Assembly (NCBI RefSeq): GCF_016863655.1
Contig: NZ_BOPH01000085.1
Span: 1-64,000 of the forward strand
DNA: 64,000 nucleotides
Reading direction: 5' to 3'
From: Virgisporangium ochraceum
GTDB taxonomy: Bacteria; Actinomycetota; Actinomycetes; Mycobacteriales; Micromonosporaceae
The notes under the pieces were generated by a model. The model was not told where the DNA came from. It saw only the letters and a list, made by a program, of their open reading frames with translations, and ran no database searches. Below, piece by piece: positions 26,237-33,759 of the stretch (positions are counted from its first letter, which is position 1; every line of letters starts with the position of its first letter). Position numbers and translations under genes: made by a program.

Positions 26237-26533
26237 CGGTGCTGCGGATGGACCACGTACCTGTACCCGGTCGGCACGCTCGCCGGTGACCCGGTGGCGA
26301 CGTTCCGCCCGCACGACCACGTGTGGCACAAGGGCATCAGCCTGGCGCTGCCGTGCGTCACCGAGAACCGCGCCGTCACCGCGACCGTCGCCGACGGTCT
26401 CAGCTGGGTGCTCATGTTCGAGACCGCGCTCACCAACGTCAGCGGTGCGCCGCTGGCGTTCGGGTCGCCCACGACGACGGGGCGGGCCGCGCTGGCGGCT
26501 CCCCCGCTCCTTCCGGCAGTGTTGTCGTCATGA
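26233..26533 (+). pseudogene. remnant of a DUF6807 (PmoA-like) gene
   Basis: The ATG at 26233 overlaps the oxidoreductase stop and gives MTVLRMDHVPV, a typical start for this family. The reading then needs a frame change, after which YLYPVGTLAGDPVATF, HDHVWHKGISLALP and WVLMFETALTNVSGAPLAFG follow. These match separated blocks of DUF6807 proteins, whose genes often sit beside Gfo/Idh/MocA genes. About two thirds of the protein is missing, so several deletions occurred. The end runs into the cupin gene start. Confidence 0.72.
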
Positions 26534-27225
26534 GCGGTCCCACGTTTCCCGGCGGCACGTCGGTGACCCGCCTGTCCGTCTACTCCGGACAGTGCGCCGA
26601 CGGTCTCGCCGGCGGCACCCCGCACCTGCACACCGCGTCGACCGAGGCGTACGTGGTCACCGGCGGCAGCGGCGTGCTGCACACGCTCGACATGTCGGGC
26701 TTCCGGGAGACGCCGCTGCGCGCCGGCTCGGCGGTCTGGTTCAGCCCCGGCGTGGTCCACCGCGCGGTGAACCACGGCGGGCTGGAGGTGGTCGTGGTGA
26801 TGTCGAACGCGGGCCTGCCCGAGGCCGGCGACGCGGTGATGACGTTCCCGCCGGAGGTCGTCGCCGATCCCGTCCGCTACCGGGCGGCCGCGACGCTGCC
26901 CGACGGCGACCCGGAGGAGGCCGTGCGACGGCGGCGCGACCTCGCCGTCGAGGGGTTCCAGCAGCTCGTCTCCGGCGGCGGGGCGACGCTGCTGCGCTTC
27001 TACGACCACGCCACCGCGCTCGTGCGGCCGTCGGTCGAGCGGTGGCGCGAGCTGTGGACCGGCACCGTCGCGGCCGACACCCGGCACACCGACGCGATCC
27101 TCGAGGCGCTGGCCCGCGGCGACGGGAGCCACCTGCGGGTGGCAGGTGTCCGGGAGTCGCCGCAGAGCACCCGGGCGGGCTGGGGAATGTGCGGTCGCCT
27201 GCACACCCACGACGTGCGCGGCTGA
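26530..27225 (+). CDS. cupin-domain protein
   Basis: 231 residues. One cupin barrel at about 15-95: GGTPHLHTASTEAYVVTGG carries metal-binding His and Glu, and VWFSPGVVHRAVN is the second motif. A helical C-terminal half (about 120-225) follows. It may be a sugar isomerase/epimerase-like or sensor protein. The ATG lies at the end of the PmoA-like remnant in the same direction as the oxidoreductase, so it was probably the third gene of that operon. Confidence 0.82.
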   Translation: MSGPTFPGGTSVTRLSVYSGQCADGLAGGTPHLHTASTEAYVVTGGSGVLHTLDMSGFRETPLRAGSAVWFSPGVVHRAVNHGGLEVVVVMSNAGLPEAGDAVMTFPPEVVADPVRYRAAATLPDGDPEEAVRRRRDLAVEGFQQLVSGGGATLLRFYDHATALVRPSVERWRELWTGTVAADTRHTDAILEALARGDGSHLRVAGVRESPQSTRAGWGMCGRLHTHDVRG

Positions 27226-27256
27226 GCAGCAGCCGCGCGGCGTGCTCCGGCCCGCG

Positions 27257-27796
27257 CTACCAGCGGCGCGCGGCGTGCTCCGGCAGGTCCCTCGCGGCCC
27301 GTTCGGCGCCGACGGCGGAGCCGAACCGCGAGCACGACCAGCTGTAGGCGTCGTCGACCAGGACGAGCGTCGTCCAGCCGCCGCCGAGACAGAACGGGCC
27401 GGCCGCCAGGTCCCGCACCAGCCGGTGCCACAGCCCCGGGTCCTCGTGCCGCAGCAGGTCGGCCGCGTCGGCGACGACCACGTACTCGCGCCGGTTCACC
27501 GCCCGGTCGCCGAGGTGGTCGAGCAGGTCGGCCCAGCCACGGCTGGCGGCGTACGGCAACTGCATCGCGGCGACGAACTGCTCCACCGTCCGGGCCGCCG
27601 TGGTGCAGGCCGCGCCGAGCACGAGCCGGCAGGTGACCCGGTCGTCGTCGATCTCCCAGTCGAGCCGGTCGAGCAGCGGCTGCAGGTGGTCGGGGGCGAG
27701 CTCGAGGGCCAGCACGTCACCGCGTCCGCCGATCACCCGTACGGCGACCGCCGCCAGGTCGGCCGGCAGGTCGGTGGGCAGCTCGGTGTCCGTCAC
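27257..27796 (-). CDS. barstar-like protein
   Basis: 179 residues. The middle part TVEQFVAAMQLPYAASRGWADLLDHLGD followed by REYVVVADAADLL fits the barstar fold, where an aromatic-Trp-Asp-x-Leu helix precedes a beta strand. Barstar family members inhibit RNases; many stand-alone copies have no known partner. No barnase gene is adjacent. GTG 27796 was chosen as first start after the preceding remnant. Alternative: an unrelated hypothetical protein. Confidence 0.5.
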   Translation of the reverse strand: MTDTELPTDLPADLAAVAVRVIGGRGDVLALELAPDHLQPLLDRLDWEIDDDRVTCRLVLGAACTTAARTVEQFVAAMQLPYAASRGWADLLDHLGDRAVNRREYVVVADAADLLRHEDPGLWHRLVRDLAAGPFCLGGGWTTLVLVDDAYSWSCSRFGSAVGAERAARDLPEHAARRW

Positions 27797-27812
27797 ATCG
27801 ACCGATCCTACC

Positions 27813-28036
27813 GTTCGCACTGCTGGCCGGCCTCGCGATGGCCGCGGACCTGATCGCCGTGCCGACGCCCGCGACGGCCGCCGCCAAGTCCGTCTACATC
27901 CCCGCGCGGTGGACGCTGCGACGGCGGCGGTGGCGAGGCCGACGTCAACCCGTCGTGGCTGCGGGTCGTGCTGCGGTCGACCGGAACGAGCTCGGTCGGG
28001 CGGCTGGAGGTCAGGGCGTTCACGCCGTCCGCGTGA
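27813..28036 (+). pseudogene. remnants of a secreted protein
   Basis: One frame at about 27820-27920 reads like a signal peptide end, LAGLAMAADLIAVPTPATAA followed by KSVYIPARWT. A different frame at 27935-28036 reads SWLRVVLRSTGTSSVGRLEV and ends at TGA 28034-28036. The two pieces look like the two ends of one exported protein that lost its centre and its frame. No complete gene is left. Confidence 0.45.
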
Positions 28037-28133
28037 GGTGGGAAGGGGCGCGGTCCCGCGCTCCCTTGTCACGCCTGACGCGTGAGGTGCTGCCACGGGA
28101 TCGTCGCCGCGAAGCGGGTCAGCTGCTCGATGG

Positions 28134-28820
28134 TCAGAACGGTCGGAAGTCCGTGAAGGCGGGCTCCGACGGCTCCGGCATCCGGTACGCCACGCAGCGC
28201 GGCACCAGGTCGGCGGACGGGTCGTCGCCGGCACGCCGCGTGCTGCCGCCGGCGAAGGCGTCGGAAACCCTTTCCCAGCCGAGGTTCCGCTCGAAGTAGC
28301 GGGCCGCGGTGGACACCGACGGCGCCCACTGGTCGTCGAGGACGACGAGCCCGCCCGGGCGCACGAGCTTGCGCAGGAAGTAGAGATCGACGAACACCTC
28401 GTGGAACCGGTGGCTGCCGTCGACGAACGCCGCGTCGGCGACGATCCCCTCGGATACCAGGCGCGGCAACGCGATCGACGACCACTCGCGGACGAGCTCG
28501 GCGATCGCGTCGAGGCCGGCCTCGCACAGCGCCGCCCACCCGGCGTCGGAGAAGGCGCTGTCCTGGAACGGGTCGACGATCACGTGCCGCGCGGTTCCCT
28601 GTGCCGCCAACGCCTCGCCGATCGCCAGCGCGGAACTGCCGTAGGCGAGCCCGATCTCCACCACCGTGGTGGCGCCCGCGGCGACCAGGAGGTCGCGCAG
28701 CAGATCGCAGTCGCCGTCGGGCAGCGTCACCGTCCGGAAGTCGGTCGCGCTGCGTGTCCACTGTGGACCATCGCGCCGTAGCCGTTGCCGTACCCCACGA
28801 ACCCGTTCCCGATCGGTCAC
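28134..28820 (-). CDS. SAM-dependent class I methyltransferase
   Basis: 228 residues. The SAM-binding glycine motif is in VVEIGLAYGSSALAIGEAL, followed by HVIVDPFQDSAF (acidic loop) and VADAAFVDGSHRFHEVF, then LVRPGGLVVLDDQW. The pattern fits O-methyltransferase-like enzymes (Methyltransf_24 type). The substrate is unknown. Its ATG overlaps the stop of the upstream gene (28817-28820), so the two are coupled. Confidence 0.85.
   Translation of the reverse strand: MTDRERVRGVRQRLRRDGPQWTRSATDFRTVTLPDGDCDLLRDLLVAAGATTVVEIGLAYGSSALAIGEALAAQGTARHVIVDPFQDSAFSDAGWAALCEAGLDAIAELVREWSSIALPRLVSEGIVADAAFVDGSHRFHEVFVDLYFLRKLVRPGGLVVLDDQWAPSVSTAARYFERNLGWERVSDAFAGGSTRRAGDDPSADLVPRCVAYRMPEPSEPAFTDFRPF
28756..28768. 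repeat. GTCCACTGTGGAC palindrome, exact copy
   Basis: Exact member of the GTCCAC-W-GTGGAC family, inside the 5' part of the methyltransferase gene. Confidence 0.7.
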
Positions 28821-29296
28821 CCGGGTGAGTGTATGGGCGAGGGGTTGGAGCGACCCACCCGGGACGCGGCGTCACGCAGCACCCGGGGCACCAGCCGCCG
28901 GTGGACCGCGGAGCACGGCGGCCACACCAGCCGGCCCGGGAGCCGGCGGTAGTGCAGGAGCGTGGTCAGCGAGACCTCCCCGTCGACCACCCGCACGAGC
29001 AGGTTGGCGGCCAGGAACCAGGACTGCGCGTCGAGGCGGATCCAGTCCCCGCCCCGTCCGCCGATCCGCCAGCCGGCCACGGTGGACGGCGAGCGGCCAC
29101 GGTGCAGCCGCAGGCCGAGGATGCCGCGCCAGATGAACACCTCCCCGGCGGAGGGCACGTCACCGAACATGGCCCGCGCCCAGCGTTCCGGGCCGGCGTC
29201 GACGCCTGGCGTCATGGCGAACCGGTCGGCGTAGTCGATCCGCGGCAGCGAGCTGAGCACGCGCTCGGTGCGACCGACCGTGGTCCTGGTGACCAT
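28817..29296 (-). CDS. hypothetical protein, DUF2867-like
   Basis: 159 residues. RIDYADRFAMTPGVDAGPER, FIWRGILGLRLHRG and SWFLAANLLVRVVDGEVSLTTLLHYR resemble the DUF2867 group of small ligand-binding-like proteins; the assignment is tentative. It is divergent from a TetR regulator gene with two matching operators in between, so it is the likely first target. The methyltransferase follows by ATGA overlap. Confidence 0.6.
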   Translation of the reverse strand: MVTRTTVGRTERVLSSLPRIDYADRFAMTPGVDAGPERWARAMFGDVPSAGEVFIWRGILGLRLHRGRSPSTVAGWRIGGRGGDWIRLDAQSWFLAANLLVRVVDGEVSLTTLLHYRRLPGRLVWPPCSAVHRRLVPRVLRDAASRVGRSNPSPIHSPG

Positions 29297-29313
29297 CGGA
29301 GCCTCCGTTCTCG

Positions 29314-29329
29314 TATACGGTAGCGTATA
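29314..29329. promoter_or_regulatory. TetR operator copy 1
   Basis: TATACG-GTAG-CGTATA, a palindrome with 6-bp arms, 18 bp upstream of the DUF2867-like start. It overlaps the likely promoter of that gene. Confidence 0.8.
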
Positions 29330-29347
29330 GAAGCAGGCTAGACCGTT

Positions 29348-29363
29348 TATACGGTTCCGTATA
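29348..29363. promoter_or_regulatory. TetR operator copy 2
   Basis: TATACG-GTTC-CGTATA, with the same arms as copy 1 and 34 bp from it, 22 bp upstream of the TetR start. The pair lets one regulator control both divergent genes. Confidence 0.8.
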
Positions 29364-29385
29364 TAGATGTGAGGCGAGGCACACC

Positions 29386-29937
29386 GTGGCCGTGACCCGT
29401 ACCCCGCGCAGCAGGTGGATCGAGGAGGGTCTCCTCGTGCTGGCGAGCGGTGGCCCCGACGCCGTGCGCGTCGAGGTGCTGGCGAAGCGGCTCGGCGTCA
29501 CGAAGGGCGGCTTCTACGGCTCCTTCGCCGACCGCGACGCGCTGCTCGAGGCGATGCTCGACACCTGGGAGCGGGAGAGCACCGACGAGGTGCTGGCCCG
29601 CGTCGAGCGGGAGGGCGGCGACCCGCGCACCCGGATCCGGCGCGCCGGCGCGCTCACGTTCTCCAACCACCGGCTCCTGCCGATCGACCTCGCGGTGCGC
29701 GACTGGGCCCGCCGCGACGAGGCGGTCGCCGCGCGCCTGCGCCGGGTCGACAACCGGCGCATGGGACTGCTGCGCGAGACGATCGGCACCTTCTGCGCCG
29801 ACCCCGACGAGGTCGAGGCGCGCAGCCTGATCGCGTTCTGCGTCGCGATCGGCGAGCACTTCCTCGTCGCCGACCACGGCGACCGCACCCGCGCCGAGGT
29901 CCTCACGCGCGTCACCGCTCTGATCCTCGACGCCTGA
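29386..29937 (+). CDS. TetR/AcrR-family transcriptional regulator
   Basis: 183 residues. N-terminal helix-turn-helix at about 10-55: LAKRLGVTKGGFYGSFADRD is the recognition region. The C-terminal ligand-binding domain is unassigned. GTG 29386 has GAGGCGAGG upstream. Twin palindromes in the 89-bp gap to the divergent gene are its probable binding sites, so it likely represses itself and the DUF2867-like/methyltransferase unit. Confidence 0.92.
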   Translation: MAVTRTPRSRWIEEGLLVLASGGPDAVRVEVLAKRLGVTKGGFYGSFADRDALLEAMLDTWERESTDEVLARVEREGGDPRTRIRRAGALTFSNHRLLPIDLAVRDWARRDEAVAARLRRVDNRRMGLLRETIGTFCADPDEVEARSLIAFCVAIGEHFLVADHGDRTRAEVLTRVTALILDA

Positions 29938-29996
29938 TGCGCGTCCGCGGTTGCCGGCATCGACGAGAATGAGTGCCGACGAGACGAGGGCTGACC

Positions 29997-30617
29997 ATGG
30001 ACGCACCGCAGTACGGCTGGACCGTTCCGCCTGGCTACCCACTACCGGAACTGGTCGACCGGATCCCTGACGACCAACCGCTGGTGCTGCGGCACCGCGC
30101 CAGCCGGTTCCTGGCGGTGTTCGGCTCGCTCTACGTGGGTCTGCCGCTGTCGCTGTTCCTGTGCATGTACACGGCGTTCTTCACGATGCTCGACCAGGAC
30201 CTCGACGACATCGGCTGGTTGGGCTTCATGCCCGGCGCGATCGTGGTGGCCGGTGGGCTCTTCCAGCTCGGGATCATGCTCGTGGCCGGTCTGTCGGGCG
30301 GACCGGTGCTCGCCGCCAACACCGACGGGGTGTGGGTCCGGGCGCGGAAGTGGCCGGCGCGGTCGGTCTTCCTGCCGTGGCCGGCGGTCGCCCACGTCTA
30401 CGCCCGCCGGTGGCTGTGGGACCGCCCCGTCTGCGTCCTCGCGCACGACACCCGCGCCGGTGCCGACGCGGGAGTCTGGGCCCGCATCGACATGGGCGCG
30501 CAGAAGGCCATGTTCGGCAGCCGGCTGACCGCGTCGACGTTCTACTGTGGACGGCGCGCCGACGACGTGCTCGCCGAGCTGCACCGCCTCTCCGGCGGCC
30601 GGGTACGGATCGGGTGA
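29997..30617 (+). CDS. hypothetical membrane protein with two helices
   Basis: 206 residues. Two membrane helices at about 40-65 (FGSLYVGLPLSLFLCMYTAF) and 77-102 (FMPGAIVVAGGLFQLGIMLV), with a soluble C-terminal half containing VFLPWPAVAHVYARRWLWDR, a PH-like pattern found in many actinobacterial membrane proteins. The ATG at 29997 has GACGAGGG upstream. It converges on the sugar-binding protein gene. Confidence 0.7.
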   Translation: MDAPQYGWTVPPGYPLPELVDRIPDDQPLVLRHRASRFLAVFGSLYVGLPLSLFLCMYTAFFTMLDQDLDDIGWLGFMPGAIVVAGGLFQLGIMLVAGLSGGPVLAANTDGVWVRARKWPARSVFLPWPAVAHVYARRWLWDRPVCVLAHDTRAGADAGVWARIDMGAQKAMFGSRLTASTFYCGRRADDVLAELHRLSGGRVRIG

Positions 30618-30621
30618 GCGA

Positions 30622-31884
30622 TCAGCGCGGCGGCACCCGGTCACGCGCCACGGCGTCCTCGAGGGCGTCGGCGAACGCGTCCGGTTCACGCGAGCGGACG
30701 TAGGCCTGCACGGCGTCGTAGAAGCCCTCCTGGAACTCCGGGCGCATCGCCTGCCCGTGCGTCACCGACATGAGCACCGGCAGGGTCCACAGGTCCGCCG
30801 ACGCGGCGCGCTGGTACGCGGGCAGCGACGACACGTCGGCGTCGCGCACCACCGGCACCGAGCCCTTCGCGCGGCTGAACGCGGTCTGCACCTCCGGCCG
30901 GCCGATGACGCCGAGGAAGGCCATCGCGTTGCGGGCGTTGGCGGCCCGCGTCGCGGCGACGAACACGTCGACCACGGCGAGGAAGGCGCCACCGGTGCCG
31001 GGGAACGGAACGGCGCCGAAGTCCGCGCCCTCCCGGCCGCCGCCGGCGACGAGCTCTCCGTACGCGGAGTCGTTCATGGACCCGAACGCGCAGCCGCCGC
31101 TCGCCAGCTTCCCCATCGCCGCGTCCCACGTGAGGCCGCCCGCCTGCGGATCGGCGTACCCGAGAAGCTCGCCGAACGACTGCAACGCCGACCGGACGCG
31201 GGTGCCGCGCCAGTCGAGGGTGTCGCCGGTCAGGTCGCGCCACCCGTCGACGCCGACGGAACCCAGCAGGACGTTCTCGAACAGCTCGACGGTGGTGAAC
31301 GGGTCGCGGGCGCCGAGGCACAGCGGGGTGACGCCGGCGTCCCTCAGCCGGCGCAGGTCGCTGTGGAAGGTGGCGAGGTCGTACCCCGGCGCGGGCGGTG
31401 CCACCCCGGCCTTCGCGAGCACGGAGACGTTGAAGTACAACACGTTCGAGCGGTGCGCGCCGGTCGGCACCCCGTACGGCCGGCCGTCGCGCAGCAGCGA
31501 CCGCAGGATCGTGGGATGCATCGACGCGCTGTCGACCACCGACGGGACCGCGCGCACCACGCCGCGGTCGGCGTAGCCGCGCACGGCGCGGCCGGCGAAC
31601 GTCTGCCAGACGTCGGGCGGGTCGTCGCCGCGCAGCCGCCGCGCCAGCGCGACGACCGCCTGCGACCCGGCCCCGCCGGCCACCGCCGCGTTGACCGGGT
31701 CGACGCCCGGGTTCTCCCGGCGGAACGCGTCGAGGAGGACGTCGAGCGCGGTCGCCTCCGAGCCGGAGGTCCACCACGACACCACCTCGAGGTCGCTCGT
31801 CGCCTTCGTCGCGCTCGTCGGGTCGTCGCCGGAACACCCGCCCGCGACGGCGAGCACCAGCGCGACCGCGAGCAGCCGCCTCAT
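30622..31884 (-). CDS. ABC-type extracellular solute-binding lipoprotein
   Basis: 420 residues. A lipoprotein signal at 1-17 ends in VAGGC, whose Cys would be acylated. The mature part has the sugar-binding pattern LEVVSWWTSGSEATALDVLL, DVWQTFAG and DGRPYGVPTGAHRSNVLYFN, as in family 1 periplasmic binding proteins for oligosaccharides. No ABC permease or ATPase gene is nearby; instead it is coupled by an ATGA overlap to a FucP-like permease. It may serve a distant transporter or act as a scavenging sensor. Confidence 0.85.
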   Translation of the reverse strand: MRRLLAVALVLAVAGGCSGDDPTSATKATSDLEVVSWWTSGSEATALDVLLDAFRRENPGVDPVNAAVAGGAGSQAVVALARRLRGDDPPDVWQTFAGRAVRGYADRGVVRAVPSVVDSASMHPTILRSLLRDGRPYGVPTGAHRSNVLYFNVSVLAKAGVAPPAPGYDLATFHSDLRRLRDAGVTPLCLGARDPFTTVELFENVLLGSVGVDGWRDLTGDTLDWRGTRVRSALQSFGELLGYADPQAGGLTWDAAMGKLASGGCAFGSMNDSAYGELVAGGGREGADFGAVPFPGTGGAFLAVVDVFVAATRAANARNAMAFLGVIGRPEVQTAFSRAKGSVPVVRDADVSSLPAYQRAASADLWTLPVLMSVTHGQAMRPEFQEGFYDAVQAYVRSREPDAFADALEDAVARDRVPPR

Positions 31885-33182
31885 GACGCCACCCGCCCGG
31901 TGCGCAGCGCGTAGAGCGCGTACCCGCCGACCACCGCGAAGCAGGCCGCCGGCACCACGAACGAGACCGCCGCGCTCGTCTCGTCGACGAGCTTGCCCTG
32001 GACGAGCGGCATGATGGCACCTCCGACGATCGCCATCACCAGACCCGCGGCGCCGAACTTGGTCGCCGGACCGAGACCGGCCAGCGCGACGCCGTAGATC
32101 GTCGGGAACATGAGCGACAGGCAGAACGACAGCGCGACCACCGCGACCACGCCGGCGAGGTTCGGGCTCGCCATCGCGAACGCGCACAGCCCGACGGCCA
32201 CGAACGCGAGCACCGCGAGCACCCGCGTCGCGGGGACACGGCCGATCAGCCACGTCATGAAGAACCGCGAGAAGAGGAACACCAGGAGGCTGATCTGGAG
32301 GTAGAAGCCGCCCTGTTCCAGGCTTCCGCCGAGCGCCTGCTGCACGTACTGGATGACGAACGTCCATACGCAGACCTGCGCGGCGACGTTGGCGAACTGG
32401 GCGACGACGCCGTACCGGTAGCGCCCGCTGTGCCACAGCACCCGGAACAGGCTGCCCTCGTGCGGACCCGTGTCGGGGAACTCCTCGACGATCGGCGGCG
32501 CCTTCTGGGTGGCGATGACCACCGCGATGACCACCAGCAGAACGGACAGCCCCAGGTACGGTCCCATCACCGCGCCGAGTTCGGCCGCGCGGATCTCGTG
32601 CAGCTCCTCCGGGGTCAGCGACGAGATGTCCACCGGGTCGGCGAGCTTGGGGAAGATGAGCGTCGCCGCGAGCAGGACGCCGAGGTTGGTGCCCACCGGG
32701 TTGAACGCCTGGGCGAAGTTGAGCCGCCGGGTCGCGGTCTCCTCCGGGCCGAGCGACATGACGTACGGGTTCGCCGAGGTCTCCAGCATCGAGCAGCCGG
32801 CCGCCATCGCGAACAGCGCCACCAGGAACGCCTCGTACGTCATGATCTTGCTGGCGGGGTAGAAGCTGAACGCGCCCAGCGCGGCGAGGCCCAGCCCGGC
32901 GAGGATGCCGACCTTGTAGCCGAACCGCTGGTTGAGGAACGCGGCCGGCAGCGCGAGCAGGAAGTACGCACCGAAGTAGGCCAGCTGCACCAGCGAGGCC
33001 TGGAACGTGCTCATCTCGAAGATGCGCTTGAAGCCGGCGACCATCGGGGTGGTCAGGTCCTGCGCCACGCCCCACGCGGTGAAGCACCCGATCAGCGCCA
33101 CGAACAGCACGACCATCCCACGGCCGAGCAGAGGCGGGCGCGACTCCCGTTCGACGACCGGCTCCGGGGCGAGGCTCGTCAT
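31881..33182 (-). CDS. FucP-type MFS sugar permease
   Basis: 433 residues with 12 predicted membrane helices. AYFGAYFLLALPAAFLNQRFGYKVG is the typical loop 2-3 region, AAGCSMLETSANPYV is the FHS-family signature, and RRLNFAQAFNPVG follows. The FHS family imports L-fucose, glucose or galactose with protons. It is the first gene of a two-gene unit with the binding lipoprotein. Confidence 0.88.
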   Translation of the reverse strand: MTSLAPEPVVERESRPPLLGRGMVVLFVALIGCFTAWGVAQDLTTPMVAGFKRIFEMSTFQASLVQLAYFGAYFLLALPAAFLNQRFGYKVGILAGLGLAALGAFSFYPASKIMTYEAFLVALFAMAAGCSMLETSANPYVMSLGPEETATRRLNFAQAFNPVGTNLGVLLAATLIFPKLADPVDISSLTPEELHEIRAAELGAVMGPYLGLSVLLVVIAVVIATQKAPPIVEEFPDTGPHEGSLFRVLWHSGRYRYGVVAQFANVAAQVCVWTFVIQYVQQALGGSLEQGGFYLQISLLVFLFSRFFMTWLIGRVPATRVLAVLAFVAVGLCAFAMASPNLAGVVAVVALSFCLSLMFPTIYGVALAGLGPATKFGAAGLVMAIVGGAIMPLVQGKLVDETSAAVSFVVPAACFAVVGGYALYALRTGRVAS

Positions 33183-33299
33183 CGAGTCCCCTTCCGCAAC
33201 GGCACTCCGCAGTCAGAGTGTCACCCCATGCAACCACGCAGCACGGATAGCCGCACGTCGATCACCCGCCCCCCGGCCGCCCTCCCCGCCCCTCTCCCT

Positions 33300-33376
33300 C
33301 GCCGATCTTGCAGTCGTGGCCCCCGATAAAAGCGACGAATCACGATATAGGTGCGGCCACAAGTGCAAGATCGGCG
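33300..33376. repeat. long inverted repeat with AT-rich loop
   Basis: Arms CGCCGATCTTGCA (33300-33312) and its exact complement (33364-33376), extended by GTGGCC/GGCCAC (33316-33321 and 33355-33360). The 33-base centre holds AT-rich sequence with TATATC and TTTTATC on the minus strand, possibly part of the FucP promoter. Confidence 0.7.
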
Positions 33377-33399
33377 CGGCTGGCGCGCCGGGGCGGCGC

Positions 33400-33429
33400 G
33401 GGGGCGGGGGGGCGGGGGGCGGGGGCGGG
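33400..33429. repeat. G-run tract with quadruplex potential
   Basis: Five runs of 3-7 G separated by single C on the plus strand, directly behind the stop of the XRE gene (which is on the minus strand). Such a tract can form a G-quadruplex or hinder transcription and sequencing. Confidence 0.6.
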
Positions 33430-33702
33430 TTAGGAGACGGCCTTCAGCCGGGTGCGTAGGCCCTGGCGCCAGGTGGCGGCCAGGTCCTCGATGGGGAGGT
33501 CGAGCACGTCGCACAGGCAGGCGACGGTGCCGAACGCCGGCGTCGGGAGGCGGCCGGTCTCGATCTTGCGTAGGGTCTCCGGGGAGATGCCCGCCGCGTG
33601 GGCGATGTCGTCCAACGCGCGGTCACCCCGTGCGTCGCGCAGGCGCAGACCGAGCTGCCTGCCGGCCTCGAGCTGCTCGGGCGTGAGCGGGTTGCGGACC
33701 AC
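33430..33702 (-). CDS. small XRE-family regulator
   Basis: 90 residues made of one helix-turn-helix domain (about 14-70): ALDDIAHAAGISPETLRKIE is the DNA-reading part. No sensor domain. It is divergent from a methionine aminopeptidase gene with two palindromic sites in the 57-bp gap, which it probably binds. Such XRE/MetAP pairs suggest dedicated control of a second aminopeptidase copy. Confidence 0.88.
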   Translation of the reverse strand: MVRNPLTPEQLEAGRQLGLRLRDARGDRALDDIAHAAGISPETLRKIETGRLPTPAFGTVACLCDVLDLPIEDLAATWRQGLRTRLKAVS

Positions 33703-33719
33703 CCGACCACCTTAGGCCC

Positions 33720-33756
33720 GGTATTTGTATACCACCAGGCGTGGTATTAAAATACC
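33720..33756. promoter_or_regulatory. twin XRE operators
   Basis: GGTAT-TTGT-ATACC (33720-33733) and GGTAT-TAAA-ATACC (33743-33756), each a palindrome and together a larger inverted repeat with 15 of 17 matching arm bases around CAGGC. The second ends 3 bp before the aminopeptidase GTG. Confidence 0.82.
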
Positions 33757-33759
33757 GGC

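Noticed and set aside
23000..30000. Secondary-metabolite biosynthetic cluster
   Set aside because: An acyltransferase, a methyltransferase and oxidoreductases are present, but no polyketide, peptide or terpene core enzyme is found and gene directions are mixed.
30622..33237. Single 871-codon minus-strand frame spanning binding protein and permease
   Set aside because: The first half is an out-of-frame shadow of the permease; only the second half is the true binding lipoprotein starting at 31884.
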